Program-made: the position numbers and the translations under genes
The notes under the pieces: model-generated
Told to the model about the DNA's origin: nothing
What the model saw: only the letters and a program-made list of their open reading frames with translations
Databases searched by the model: none
Shown here: positions 27,075-36,311 of the stretch, piece after piece
Position numbering within the stretch: the first letter of the stretch is position 1
How the letters are laid out: each line of letters begins with the position of its first letter
NCBI GenBank assembly: GCA_030431825.1
Contig: JAUIIJ010000006.1
Location: 78,524 to 142,523 of the forward strand
Direction of reading: 5' to 3'
DNA length: 64,000 nucleotides
From: Alphaproteobacteria bacterium
GTDB lineage: Bacteria; Pseudomonadota; Alphaproteobacteria; Rhodobacterales; Rhodobacteraceae

Positions 27075-30004
27075 GACAGATCCTCCGGAACCGGATCATC
27101 CGACCTGTCCCATTCACCGAACCGGGCAAGATGATCGAACTGGCCCGTGTCGGTGTCTTTTTCCAGCATCCGGCGTGCGGTGAATCCCTGGCTTTCGGAT
27201 TGATAGGCGACGATCAGCTCCCGCAGCTCGGCCAGCACCTTGGCGCCGGGCTCCTCGGCCAGCGGTGCGGGCACATTTGCGCCGGGGCCGCCGACGCGCA
27301 GGAACACCGCCTCGGCCACGATCGCCGGGGCAACCTCGGGGAACCCGCCTTCTTCCGCGATCGCGGCTTCGATCAGCAATTGCTTGTCGAACCTGGCCTG
27401 CTGGCTTTTGGTCGGTGGCGCGCCGGTCTTGTAGTCATAGATGTGCAGCGCGCCGGTCTCGTCCATGTCGATCCGGTCGGCGCGCCCGGTCAGGGTAAAG
27501 CCAAGCTCTGCAAGAGGGTATTTCAGACTCGCCTCAAGCTTGTTCGGCCACGCGATGTCACGGCGCGCCCGTTCCTCTGCGAGAAACGAGTCGACGGTCC
27601 GCGCCAGGCGGGCGAGCCACAATCGCCGCGCCGCAGGCCATGATACATCCGCCGCAAGCTGAGCCTCGGCAAAGCGCAGGAACACATCTTCGGTCAACTT
27701 GTCGGGATGATCCGCCGTATATCTGATGAACGCTTCGAGAAAATCGTGAATTGCGGTCCCGCGCAGCAAGGCGTCGGGCTCCTTGAGCAACGGATCAAGC
27801 GGGCGCAATCGCAGCACATGTTTCGCATAGATCGCGTAGGGGTCCCGGATCAGTGTCTTGATTTCGGTGACCGACAATTGCGATGGCCGCGAGATCACGG
27901 GCGGGCGCGGCGAGGGGCGTTTCGCGGGTGCGACACGTGGTGCGCGATCCAGTTCATCGGCCCAATCGAGCCAGGTGCGGCCCCGTTCGATCATGTCGGC
28001 AACGGCCTCTGGTCCGCCCTGGTCCGGCAAGCCGGTCAACAGGTTCAGAACCCGGTTCAGCCAGCGGGATGGAACGGTTTCCGCATCATCCGAGCGCAAG
28101 GATCGCGTGAGCCAGACCTCGGGCGCGCAGGCCGCCTGCTGAAAGTCATGCGCCGAGAGACCGATCCGGCGTTCAGGCAACAAAAGCCCTGCCTCGTGGC
28201 GCAACTTGCGGTTTAGCCACGGATCGGGGTCGGGTGCTTCGGGCCAGCTGCCTTCGTTCAGCCCCCCCAGGATGAGCAGGTCCGCGCCCTGTACACGGGC
28301 CTCAAGAGTGCCCCAGATCATGATGCCTTCGTGCGGGGCGTTCGGGTTGCGCACGTCGCCGCCGGTCAGCAACGAACCCAACAGGTCGGCGAATTCACGC
28401 GCGGTCATGTCGCCGCCGTGTTCGGCCTCGGCTTCCAGAGCGGTCAGGATTTCCAGCGCCTCGGCCCCGGCGAATTCCGTCCAGAGCTCGCCGCTTCCGG
28501 TTCCGGCGGTGCCCCGCGCAATCGCTTCGGCAAGGGTGCGAAGCCGCTCGGTCCAGACGGTCAGCGGATGTGCCCCGGCGATGTCCTGACCGGCAAAGCA
28601 GGCGATCAGCCAGTCAACCCATTCCGGTGCGGGTTTATTGTGCTGTTTTTCACAGGCTGCCGCGAGGGTTTCGGCGGTCGGAAAGGGTGGGCCGTTGCGG
28701 CGCAGGTGGAGTTCAAGATCGCGGCTGTACAACAGATGTTCGCCGCGCTGCGTTTCGCTATGACACAGCGGGTGCTTGAGCAGCGTCAACAGCGTCTCGC
28801 CGTTCAGCGGTTTTGCAAGCAGCCCGGCGACATGACGCAAGAAACGTCCGGGCGGTGACAGTTGCAGCGGCAGACCCGCGCTGTCGTCCGGGCGGATCTT
28901 CCAGCGATCCAGCGCGGCGGCGACCTGCCGGGTCAACATGCGATCCGGGGTGATCAGCGCAGCGGTTTGCCCGGTTTGCGCGGCTTGCCGCAGACGCAGC
29001 GCAATTGCCAGCGCCTCGGCGCGCGGCTCCGGTGCCTGGATCAGGGTGACATCCGCCGTCGCACCCGCCAGATCGGTCAGCCCAGGGCCTTCGGTCAGCC
29101 AGGCATCGGTCACCGGCGCAGGGCGAAGCGCAAGTGAAATCAACCTGTTACGTTCTGGTGACGGCGATCTGGCATCGGTCCATGGTGTGATGTCTCCGGG
29201 CGCAATCTCGAGCAGGTGCATCAAGTGGCGGAACCGGTATTGTGGATGGTCCTCGGAGTCGAGCGGCTCATCAAGTCGCGACCAGACGGTGTCGGGCTGG
29301 TCAAAATCATATCCGGGCAGCACCACGGCCCCTTGCGGCAATCGCGCAACCGCGTCCATCAGAAGTGCGGTGGTTCCCCGCGATCCGGTCGATCCGGCCA
29401 GAATGATCGGGGTTTGCGGCGGCGATATGCGCCATCGCGCGATCAATGCCTCGACAAGGGTTCTCTGGCGGGCCTGCGGGTCCATCGTCAACCCGGTCTG
29501 CGCCGCGACATATTGCTCGGCAATGCCAAAGAACTGTTGCGCGCGCGCCCAGTGGCTCGACATGTCGCTGACATCAAGCTCGCTGATCTTGCCGGGCGGC
29601 ACCCCTTCGCCCTGCAGTTCATCCATCAGTTCGGCAAGGCTGTCGGCGAGGGCATAAACCGATGAGCGCGCGGCGAGATCGGGTTGCTGATCCAGAAGGC
29701 GGCTGACCAGCTGCGCCAATTCCAGCCGTCGGCGTAGCGACGATGTGCTCGGAGGCAGAACCGCCGCGTTTGCCGCGATTTCGGTCAGGAGCGACACCTT
29801 GGGCAACAGTCGGGCAGGGCCCGCGTCAAACAACGCGCGTATGCGCCGGATCATCCGCTGGGTGTTCACGACGAGCCGGACCCGCGCGAGGGACATGGGA
29901 TCATCGGACGCGGATCGCGAGAGCAGGCCCGCGATCAGCTCGGCGGGAAAATCGACGCCCGGAGGCAGCGCAAAGACGCGGGGTTTGTCGGTGGGTTCAA
30001 ACAT
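27071..30004 (-). CDS. addB: Double-strand break repair protein AddB
   Basis: Second AddAB subunit, with a helicase-like fold and C-terminal nuclease. 977 residues. The ATP-site region (AGSTGSRGTTALL near 205-217) lacks a clear GKT, fitting an inactive helicase core. The nuclease GRADRIDMDETGALHIYDYKTG is near 850-870. No cysteine is seen in the last roughly 280 residues, so the Fe-S cluster of Bacillus AddB is absent. It overlaps addA by four bases and murU by eight. Confidence 0.95.
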   Translation of the reverse strand: MFEPTDKPRVFALPPGVDFPAELIAGLLSRSASDDPMSLARVRLVVNTQRMIRRIRALFDAGPARLLPKVSLLTEIAANAAVLPPSTSSLRRRLELAQLVSRLLDQQPDLAARSSVYALADSLAELMDELQGEGVPPGKISELDVSDMSSHWARAQQFFGIAEQYVAAQTGLTMDPQARQRTLVEALIARWRISPPQTPIILAGSTGSRGTTALLMDAVARLPQGAVVLPGYDFDQPDTVWSRLDEPLDSEDHPQYRFRHLMHLLEIAPGDITPWTDARSPSPERNRLISLALRPAPVTDAWLTEGPGLTDLAGATADVTLIQAPEPRAEALAIALRLRQAAQTGQTAALITPDRMLTRQVAAALDRWKIRPDDSAGLPLQLSPPGRFLRHVAGLLAKPLNGETLLTLLKHPLCHSETQRGEHLLYSRDLELHLRRNGPPFPTAETLAAACEKQHNKPAPEWVDWLIACFAGQDIAGAHPLTVWTERLRTLAEAIARGTAGTGSGELWTEFAGAEALEILTALEAEAEHGGDMTAREFADLLGSLLTGGDVRNPNAPHEGIMIWGTLEARVQGADLLILGGLNEGSWPEAPDPDPWLNRKLRHEAGLLLPERRIGLSAHDFQQAACAPEVWLTRSLRSDDAETVPSRWLNRVLNLLTGLPDQGGPEAVADMIERGRTWLDWADELDRAPRVAPAKRPSPRPPVISRPSQLSVTEIKTLIRDPYAIYAKHVLRLRPLDPLLKEPDALLRGTAIHDFLEAFIRYTADHPDKLTEDVFLRFAEAQLAADVSWPAARRLWLARLARTVDSFLAEERARRDIAWPNKLEASLKYPLAELGFTLTGRADRIDMDETGALHIYDYKTGAPPTKSQQARFDKQLLIEAAIAEEGGFPEVAPAIVAEAVFLRVGGPGANVPAPLAEEPGAKVLAELRELIVAYQSESQGFTARRMLEKDTDTGQFDHLARFGEWDRSDDPVPEDLS

Positions 30005-30704
30005 CTGTTTCCCGCAGCATGTTCTCGGCGAGCGCTATCCCCGACGGCCGCCCCACATCGCACCAGCGACCCGGATAGCGCAGTGCAAAGAGCTTGTCCC
30101 TGCTCGACATGTCGTCCCACAACAGGTTGAGTGAAAATGCCCGCTCGGGAATGCCGTGCAACCCGTCCGTCTTGATGATTTGCGCACCGCCGTAAACGAA
30201 CGCCTTGCCCCGGCTGATCCGCCCCGCGTCATCGACGTCAAAGTCGCCTTCGCCTTCACGGCCGACTGTTTGCGCGATCGGGACACAGACGAGGAGCGCG
30301 TCCATCCGGCCCGGATCCCATGCCTGCTGCAGGAGTGTCAGCGGGTTGGGGCCGGCCCAGATCGCATCGGTGTTCATGGTAAAGACAGGGCGATCTCCCA
30401 GCAGCGGCAATGCGGCGCGCAGGCCGCCGCCGGTGTCGAGGATCTCGGGCTGCTCATGCGCGATGGTTACGCCAAGCGGGTGCAGATGACGTTCCATCTG
30501 GTCGGCCAGGTAATGGGTATTTGCGACAATCCGCGCCGGGTCAACGCCTCGGACCAATGCCAGGGCGTGATCGACGAGCGGTTTTCCGGCTACCGGTATC
30601 AGCGGCTTTGGGCAATTGTCCGTCAACGGCGCCATCCGGGTTCCGAAGCCGGCGGCAAACAGCATCACGGCGTCAGGTCGGGACGTCATGTCGATTTGAG
30701 GCAT
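29997..30704 (-). CDS. murU: N-acetylmuramate-1-phosphate uridylyltransferase (MurU-type)
   Basis: Makes UDP-MurNAc from MurNAc-1-phosphate in cell-wall recycling. 235 residues of the NTP_transferase fold. The nucleotide-binding FAAGFGTRMAPLT is near 12-24, with PKPLIPVAGKPL (lysine) near 28-39 and TMNTDAIW near 108-115. Located next to an amgK-type kinase, the pair that makes UDP-MurNAc in a MurZ-independent route, which supports the call. Overlaps amgK by 19 bases and addB by eight. Confidence 0.85.
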   Translation of the reverse strand: MPQIDMTSRPDAVMLFAAGFGTRMAPLTDNCPKPLIPVAGKPLVDHALALVRGVDPARIVANTHYLADQMERHLHPLGVTIAHEQPEILDTGGGLRAALPLLGDRPVFTMNTDAIWAGPNPLTLLQQAWDPGRMDALLVCVPIAQTVGREGEGDFDVDDAGRISRGKAFVYGGAQIIKTDGLHGIPERAFSLNLLWDDMSSRDKLFALRYPGRWCDVGRPSGIALAENMLRETDV

Positions 30705-31684
30705 TTCAGGTTGTCCGGGGTCGGTGCCGGCAAGGTATCACGCAGAAGATCCGCTACCGGCGCCAGCGCCGGATGATCAAGATCCTGCATGAGGTGGTTC
30801 CAGACCCGCGGGATCAGGTCAATGTAGTGCGGCTTGCCAAATTCACGGCCAAGGCGCGCGAAAACCCCCAGAATCCGCAGATTGCGTTGTGTGCCTAGTA
30901 CCGCATAGGCAGCCCTGAACGAATCTGGTTGTTGATCTGAACCGGAAAGGTAACGGGCGATCATCGCCTCTTGCAGTTCCGGCGATACGTCGCGGCGGGC
31001 ATCCTGCAACAGCGATACCAGATCATAAGCGGGGTGCCCGGCCATCGCATCTTGAAAATCGAGCAAGCCAACCCGCGCAGCGCCATCGCGATCCGGTAGC
31101 CAAAGCAGGTTTTCCGCATGATAATCACGCTGGATCAGAACCGGCTTTTCCGGGGTGTATTTGGCGCAGATATCCAGGAACAGGGATCGGAACCGATCTT
31201 CGCCGTCGGCACGGCCTTCGATTCCATTGCGATATTTCGAATAGGCCAGGGCCGCGAGATCGGTCATGAGCGTGGCGTCATAGGCATCGAGCGCGGGCAG
31301 GGGGGCCTTGTGCAATGTCAGCAGGACATCGATTGCCGCCTCGTACAGCAATGTTTCGCGTTCCGGCGCTGCCCGGACCACACGTGCATAGAGATCGTCG
31401 CCCAGATCCTCGATCAGAAGGAAGCCATGTTCCGCGTCTTCGGCAAGGATTCGCGGCGCGCTCAGCCCGATTTCACAGAGGTGCCGGGCGATGCGCGTAA
31501 AGGGGCGGACATCTTCGCCTTTTTCGGGCGGTGCATCCATGAGAACTGCGGTTTCACCCGTCTCCGGATGGCGCAACCGCTCGTACCGGCGGTTCGAAGC
31601 GTCACCGGCAAGCGGACCGCGCGTGGCACCGGCCCAATCGGTTCCGGCCAGAAACATTATTGCGCGCGCATCGCGGTCAGCCAT
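30686..31684 (-). CDS. amgK: Anomeric N-acetylmuramate/N-acetylglucosamine kinase (AmgK-type)
   Basis: APH-family phosphotransferase that phosphorylates the C1 hydroxyl of MurNAc or GlcNAc. 332 residues. The catalytic loop IQRDYHAENLLW near 184-195 and the metal-binding LLDFQDAMAGHPAYDLVSLLQD near 207-228 place it in the aminoglycoside phosphotransferase fold. Neighbour murU supports AmgK over an unknown small-molecule kinase. Overlaps tsaE by eight bases. Confidence 0.85.
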   Translation of the reverse strand: MADRDARAIMFLAGTDWAGATRGPLAGDASNRRYERLRHPETGETAVLMDAPPEKGEDVRPFTRIARHLCEIGLSAPRILAEDAEHGFLLIEDLGDDLYARVVRAAPERETLLYEAAIDVLLTLHKAPLPALDAYDATLMTDLAALAYSKYRNGIEGRADGEDRFRSLFLDICAKYTPEKPVLIQRDYHAENLLWLPDRDGAARVGLLDFQDAMAGHPAYDLVSLLQDARRDVSPELQEAMIARYLSGSDQQPDSFRAAYAVLGTQRNLRILGVFARLGREFGKPHYIDLIPRVWNHLMQDLDHPALAPVADLLRDTLPAPTPDNLKCLKST

Positions 31685-32156
31685 TTTCGCATTGCTCCAT
31701 TTTTGCGCACCATTTCGGATCTGACCACGAACAGGTCAAGATGCGACAGGTTTCGCATGACGGATCGGTCGCAAAGGCCAGATGCAGGGCAGAAGTCGGC
31801 GCCAGATCACCGAGCCGGTCAGGCCATTCGACAAGACAGATCGCGGTGTCGAATGCGTCCGTCAGGCCGAGCTCTTCGACTTCGTCGAGTGCGGTCAGCC
31901 GGTAGAGATCGGCGTGCCATAATTCGCCTGCCGCTGTGTCGTAGGTCTGAACCAGGGTGAAGGTCGGGGAGGGCACGTCTTCGGGAAAATCCTGCAGGGA
32001 CTGGATCAGGTGGCGTGCGAAATGGGTCTTGCCTGCGCCGATCGGCCCGGCGAGCAGCACGCAATCCCCCGGCACCAGCACTGCGCCAATCCGTGTTGCC
32101 AGATGCGCGGTGTCTTCAGGACGTTGCAACAGGATTTCTTTGTGGGTGTCGGTCAT
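31677..32156 (-). CDS. tsaE: tRNA t6A biosynthesis ATPase TsaE
   Basis: P-loop ATPase that cycles the TsaBD complex for N6-threonylcarbamoyladenosine in ANN-decoding tRNAs. 159 residues. GPIGAGKTHFARHL near 36-49, PSPTFTLVQTY near 62-72, and HADLYRL near 81-87 match the family. ATG 32156 starts the conserved part; the frame open back to 32489 lies under the PAS gene. It is 44 bases downstream of that gene. Confidence 0.95.
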   Translation of the reverse strand: MTDTHKEILLQRPEDTAHLATRIGAVLVPGDCVLLAGPIGAGKTHFARHLIQSLQDFPEDVPSPTFTLVQTYDTAAGELWHADLYRLTALDEVEELGLTDAFDTAICLVEWPDRLGDLAPTSALHLAFATDPSCETCRILTCSWSDPKWCAKMEQCENG

Positions 32157-32200
32157 TGCGCCACAATGCAGGGGCGCGATTCCGGTCGCAAGCAGCTTTG

Positions 32201-33727
32201 TCAGCCTGCTGTCAGTTCGGGACGCTTTTGCACAGCCTTGCGCGGTTCGTCCATCGAATGGCTGAAGCGGATCATGGTTGCACCGCGTTGGATCGGATTG
32301 ACGTTGCAGATCATCGGTTCTCCGGATTTCCGGTCGATCCGCGCCCACCACTCCGCGCGGTTTTCCTGAATCGTTACAAAGTCGCGTATGTCGCCCCAGA
32401 CCGGGCTTGCCATGCACTGCCGTTGCCAGGTGCGGCTGGAATCGAGGATTGATGTCTGCGCGAACGAACTTTCGGGATCCACGCCCCACAATTCGTGATA
32501 CGCGGTGTTGGAAAAGACCAGATCGCCGGTCATGGAAAAGACCGCGATGGCGTCGTCGATCTGATCGAAAACCGATTGCCAGAGTTCGAGATCGGAGCGG
32601 AACCGGCGCGTCAGGGTGATCTCTGCGGTGATGTCCTCGATCAGGAATGCGACCGCGCCGTCAGGATGCGGCCGTCCGCTCACCGAATAGACCGATCCCG
32701 AGGGCAGCGACCAGGTCTCCTGATAGCGGCCATCGGTTGCGGCTTCGACAAGTTCGGCCATCTGTTCGCGCCAGCTGTTGTAATTCTTGGGTTCCGGCAT
32801 CATCCGGCTGTCACGCAGGCGGTCAAAGAACGACAGGATTGTCGGCCGGCCACTCAGGAAATCGGCGGGCAGGGCGGTCAAATCGACCAGTGCGGGGTTG
32901 AACAGAACCAGCTGGCGGTTGCGGTCAAAGATTGCAAGCCCGATGGAAAGCTGTGCAAAGGTCTTTGCCAGCGTCTGGACAAAATTGCGCTGTGCGAGTT
33001 CCGCGTCGACAATCGCGTTGACGTCGATGGCATAGATCAGCGTACCGGCGTCGCACTGAACGACCGACACATCGAACCACAGCTTCTTGCCGGAACCGGA
33101 GATCGTGAGACTGCGGCGCGATCGCTTGGTCGGAATTGGGATATCTCCCGCCGGCCCAAAAAGCGCCGAGTCCTTTCTGGCGGGTTTGCCCACGACGGTC
33201 TGGCAAAGGGTATCATATGCGGTGTTGAACCAGATGACATCGCCCGCATCATCGACACACCAGACAGGGTAATGTGTGCTGTTGACCGCGAAACGGAGGG
33301 TTTCAAGCTCTTGCGCGGCGTCTGCGAAGGCATTGAAGAGATCGGTGGATTGCAGGTTGTCATCGCGCCGCCGCCGCATCGAGACCCGTGTGATCCCGTC
33401 GATCCATTCACAGTGGATTTCGCTTGGGTTCTTTGGATCCGGCGTCTGAGCGACAAGTTGACCGCTGGCTTTGACGATGTCCTGGGTTTTCGGGAATGTG
33501 GGATAGAGCGCGCTCAGGCCCTCGTGCAAATCTCGCCAGAGGCAGGGGCCATCGGGCAGTTCGATCGCCTGTCGGGCGCGGGTGGTTGCATCGACCAGAT
33601 CGGCGCCATCGAATATCCAGACGATGTCTTCATCGGTGTCGGGGCCAACCGTTCGGGCCCGCGGGCGCGCCGCCAGAAAGCGGGATGCCGCGTAGGCAAC
33701 GACGACGCATGTTATGGCGAGTATCAT
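32201..33727 (-). CDS. PAS-domain protein without kinase domain, DivL-like
   Basis: 508 residues: an N-terminal transmembrane helix (about 1-19), then several PAS-like regions (near 145-260, 260-360 and 385-480) and a short tail. No HisKA or HATPase_c motifs (H-box, N-box, G-box) are visible. The gene is next to tsaE and the amgK-murU pair, as divL is in other alphaproteobacteria, and a PAS protein of this kind is called DivL in Rhodobacterales. A perfect CtrA motif lies 76 bases upstream. Naming it DivL is inference from synteny and domains. Confidence 0.75.
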   Translation of the reverse strand: MILAITCVVVAYAASRFLAARPRARTVGPDTDEDIVWIFDGADLVDATTRARQAIELPDGPCLWRDLHEGLSALYPTFPKTQDIVKASGQLVAQTPDPKNPSEIHCEWIDGITRVSMRRRRDDNLQSTDLFNAFADAAQELETLRFAVNSTHYPVWCVDDAGDVIWFNTAYDTLCQTVVGKPARKDSALFGPAGDIPIPTKRSRRSLTISGSGKKLWFDVSVVQCDAGTLIYAIDVNAIVDAELAQRNFVQTLAKTFAQLSIGLAIFDRNRQLVLFNPALVDLTALPADFLSGRPTILSFFDRLRDSRMMPEPKNYNSWREQMAELVEAATDGRYQETWSLPSGSVYSVSGRPHPDGAVAFLIEDITAEITLTRRFRSDLELWQSVFDQIDDAIAVFSMTGDLVFSNTAYHELWGVDPESSFAQTSILDSSRTWQRQCMASPVWGDIRDFVTIQENRAEWWARIDRKSGEPMICNVNPIQRGATMIRFSHSMDEPRKAVQKRPELTAG

Positions 33728-33850
33728 GAGTTCGATGATCGGTACCCCCGGAACATTCTAACCCCTTGCCAAGAGAATTGCTTCAGTTTGTCCGTTCATT
33801 GGTTAACGCGATGTTAAAAGTGCCAGTCACAATGTCGGTCGCGATAACCC
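33728..33850. promoter_or_regulatory. Upstream region of the PAS-domain gene
   Basis: Holds the CtrA motif at 33803-33817 and the promoter of the PAS gene, read on the minus strand, and the 3' end of the integrase gene borders it. Confidence 0.45.
33803..33817. promoter_or_regulatory. CtrA-type binding site upstream of the DivL-like gene
   Basis: TTAA-CGCGATG-TTAA is an exact TTAA-N7-TTAA match, about 76 bases before the PAS gene start. Its position is suitable for CtrA control of a phosphorelay gene. Confidence 0.6.
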
Positions 33851-34915
33851 TCAAAGCCCGGCCGCCTTGGTCAGGTTGACGCGAAACCGGTCGCGGCGGC
33901 GCTGGTAGCGACGGGTCATTTCGGCCGAGGCATGGCCCAGGTGCTTCTGGACGTATCTTTCATCGACGTCAGCGCTTGAGGCGAGTCCCGCGCGCAGCGA
34001 GTGGCCAGAGAAAAGCGCAAGGCGTTCGGCTTCGGGCAGTTCGGGGCGCAGGCCGGCATCCAGCACCGTTTTCTTGATCAGCCGGGCGATATGGCGGTCG
34101 TTGAGGCGGGATTGAAGGGCGCGCTTGCCGTCACGGGTGGTGCGGACAAAGATCGGTCCGAAATCGATCCTGGCAAAGTGCAGCCATTGTTCGAGCGCGT
34201 GGACGGGACAGGTCCGGTCGCTGGAGCCGCGTGCGACCTCGACCTCACGCCAACCGGTCTTGGCGTTGAGCATGAGCAGCGCGCCATCGGCGAAGAATTC
34301 GACCCAGCCCTTGCTGTCGGGTGTGTCGTCCTTGGCAAAATCCAGAGACACGATTTCCGAGCGCCGCAGCCCGCCCGCATAGCCCAATAGCAAGATTGCA
34401 CGATCACGCAAGCCGCGCAGGTCGAAGGGCAGGGTGGCGACCATCGCGATGATGTCTTCGGGGAGGATTGCTTCTTTCTGTACCGGTGGGCGGGCATGCT
34501 CGCGCTTGATGCCTGCCAGAACGGTGGCGATATGACGATCCTTGCGGTCGAGCGTGAGGCCGCGCTGGGCATAGTTCCAGCTCAGACCGGACAGCCGCCG
34601 GTCGATGGTTGAAACCGTCAGCGCTGCGGACCCGTCCGACGGGGCGGCCAGGTCGGCGAGGTAGAGGCCGATCAGTTCCGGCGAGGGCGGCAGCGGGTCT
34701 GTTCCCCTCAACCGGCACCATCGTGAAAAATGGGTCCAATCCCTGGCATAGGCCTTGAGAGTATTCTGCGATGCGGATTTTTCCGCATAGAAGCGCGCGG
34801 TTTTCACAAGCCGGTCCAGTGTGCCAGATCCGGCTACATGCGACGGCACCGCGATGGCGTCGTCATCGGCTGCCGTATCCTCATTGGATTTCGGGTATTC
34901 CGTGCTCGCCGACAT
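33851..34915 (-). CDS. Tyrosine recombinase / phage-type integrase, solitary
   Basis: 355 residues. N-terminal core-binding SAM-like domain near 45-140, then the catalytic domain with Arg in AGGLRRSEIV near 179-188, Lys in LNAKTGWRE near 220-228, HSLRAG near 303-308, HLGH near 323-326 and the nucleophile Tyr in MTRRYQRRR near 332-340. The fold is complete and looks active. ATG 34915 is used; an open frame extends to 35128 without a ribosome site. No att repeats, tRNA or phage genes were found nearby. Confidence 0.85.
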   Translation of the reverse strand: MSASTEYPKSNEDTAADDDAIAVPSHVAGSGTLDRLVKTARFYAEKSASQNTLKAYARDWTHFSRWCRLRGTDPLPPSPELIGLYLADLAAPSDGSAALTVSTIDRRLSGLSWNYAQRGLTLDRKDRHIATVLAGIKREHARPPVQKEAILPEDIIAMVATLPFDLRGLRDRAILLLGYAGGLRRSEIVSLDFAKDDTPDSKGWVEFFADGALLMLNAKTGWREVEVARGSSDRTCPVHALEQWLHFARIDFGPIFVRTTRDGKRALQSRLNDRHIARLIKKTVLDAGLRPELPEAERLALFSGHSLRAGLASSADVDERYVQKHLGHASAEMTRRYQRRRDRFRVNLTKAAGL

Positions 34916-35147
34916 TCTGACCCGTACCCGCGCTTCAGTTGCTGTTCTGAGAGACCCTAGCCCCAAGACGGGCAACAGGGCAATCGGCGTGCGATACGCC
35001 CGATCCGGATACCTGGATTGTTCTGGCGTCGTCCTGTTCACCCGGTTCCTGACAAACATCCGAAATTCGGAGCCGGGTGCTGCGCCATTCAATCTGGAAT
35101 TGCGCGGATTCGAGCCTTGAAAACACACCGGCCCGTCATCCGGGCGG

Positions 35148-35165
35148 CTGTTACAAAACCGTCAC
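35148..35165 (+). promoter_or_regulatory. Pho box upstream of pstS
   Basis: CTGTTAC-AAAA-CCGTCAC is a direct repeat of the PhoB half-site with the usual four-base spacer, about 88 bases before pstS. An extended -10-like tgcataag follows at 35174-35181. PhoB from the same operon would activate here. Confidence 0.8.
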
Positions 35166-35252
35166 AAAATTTTTGCATAAGCATCACCGAATCTCTCTAC
35201 CCACGCGGCAGAGATCGACCCAACCGATCTGGAATGACAATCAGGAGATACC

Positions 35253-36290
35253 ATGTCTTTCACCAAGTTTTCTGTGTCGACGCTGGCACTTCTTGCCGTG
35301 TCTGCCACAGCCGCAGCCGCACGTGACGAAATCCGTATCGTCGGGTCGTCCACTGTTTTCCCGTATACCCAGGCCGTGGCCGAGCAGTTCGCCAACAACA
35401 CCGGCGCGCCCTCTCCGATTGTCGAATCCACCGGCACGGGTGGCGGCATGAAAATCTTCTGTGGCGGTATCGGCGAGCAGCACGCGGACATCACCGGTGC
35501 ATCGCGCGCGATGAAAGCGTCGGAATACGAGCTGTGCCAGGAAAACGGTGTGACCGAGATCTCCGAGGCCATGATCGGCTTTGACGGTCTGTCGATGGCC
35601 GTATCCCGCACCAATGATTTCCCCTGGGATCTCAGCCTGAGCGAAATCTACCTGGCACTGGGTGCGCAGGTGCCGGTTGACGGTGAGTGGGCCGACAATC
35701 CCTACAAGACCTGGGACCAGATCAATCCGGAACTGCCCGCGGTGGAAATTCTGGCCTATGGCCCGCCGCCGACCTCGGGCACCCGCGATGCCTTTGTCGA
35801 ACTGGCGATGCATGCCGGGTGCGAAGAACTGGCCTATGTGCATGACGGTGGCTTTGACGGCAAATGGGTCAAGGAAAACTGCTCGCGCATGCGCACCGAC
35901 GGCCCCTTTGTCGAAGCCGGTGAAAACGACAACCTGATCGTTCAGCGTCTGGAAGCCGACCCGAATGCCATGGGTATCTTTGGCTATTCGTTCCTCTACG
36001 AGAACCTGGACAAGCTGAAGGGTGTGATGATCGAAGGTGTCGAGCCCAGCACCGACACCATTGCCGACAAATCCTACCCGGTTTCGCGCCCGCTGTTCTT
36101 CTATGTCAAGAACGCACATCGCGGCGTGATCCCGAACCTGAACGAATTCATCGAAGAGTATATGTCGGATGATGCGCTGGAAGCCGGCGGATACCTGTCC
36201 GAGCGTGGCCTTGTTGCCCTGTCGGATGACCGTCGCATGGAGCTTCAGGATGCCGTTCTGAACGGCAACGCGATGACGGCGCCGGAATAA
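35253..36290 (+). CDS. pstS: Phosphate ABC transporter substrate-binding protein PstS
   Basis: Periplasmic high-affinity phosphate-binding protein. 345 residues with an N-terminal signal peptide and predicted cleavage in ATAAAA/RDE near residue 22-23. IRIVGSSTVFP near 28-38 is the phosphate loop. ATG 35253 with tcaggaga upstream. Carries its own terminator before pstC, so more PstS than the membrane parts is expected. Confidence 0.97.
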   Translation: MSFTKFSVSTLALLAVSATAAAARDEIRIVGSSTVFPYTQAVAEQFANNTGAPSPIVESTGTGGGMKIFCGGIGEQHADITGASRAMKASEYELCQENGVTEISEAMIGFDGLSMAVSRTNDFPWDLSLSEIYLALGAQVPVDGEWADNPYKTWDQINPELPAVEILAYGPPPTSGTRDAFVELAMHAGCEELAYVHDGGFDGKWVKENCSRMRTDGPFVEAGENDNLIVQRLEADPNAMGIFGYSFLYENLDKLKGVMIEGVEPSTDTIADKSYPVSRPLFFYVKNAHRGVIPNLNEFIEEYMSDDALEAGGYLSERGLVALSDDRRMELQDAVLNGNAMTAPE

Positions 36291-36311
36291 CTCTCGCGAG
36301 TTGGAACGGAA

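Noticed and set aside
34916..35147. tRNA gene as integrase attachment site
   Set aside because: A T-loop-like stretch near 35105 has no matching acceptor, D- or anticodon arms.
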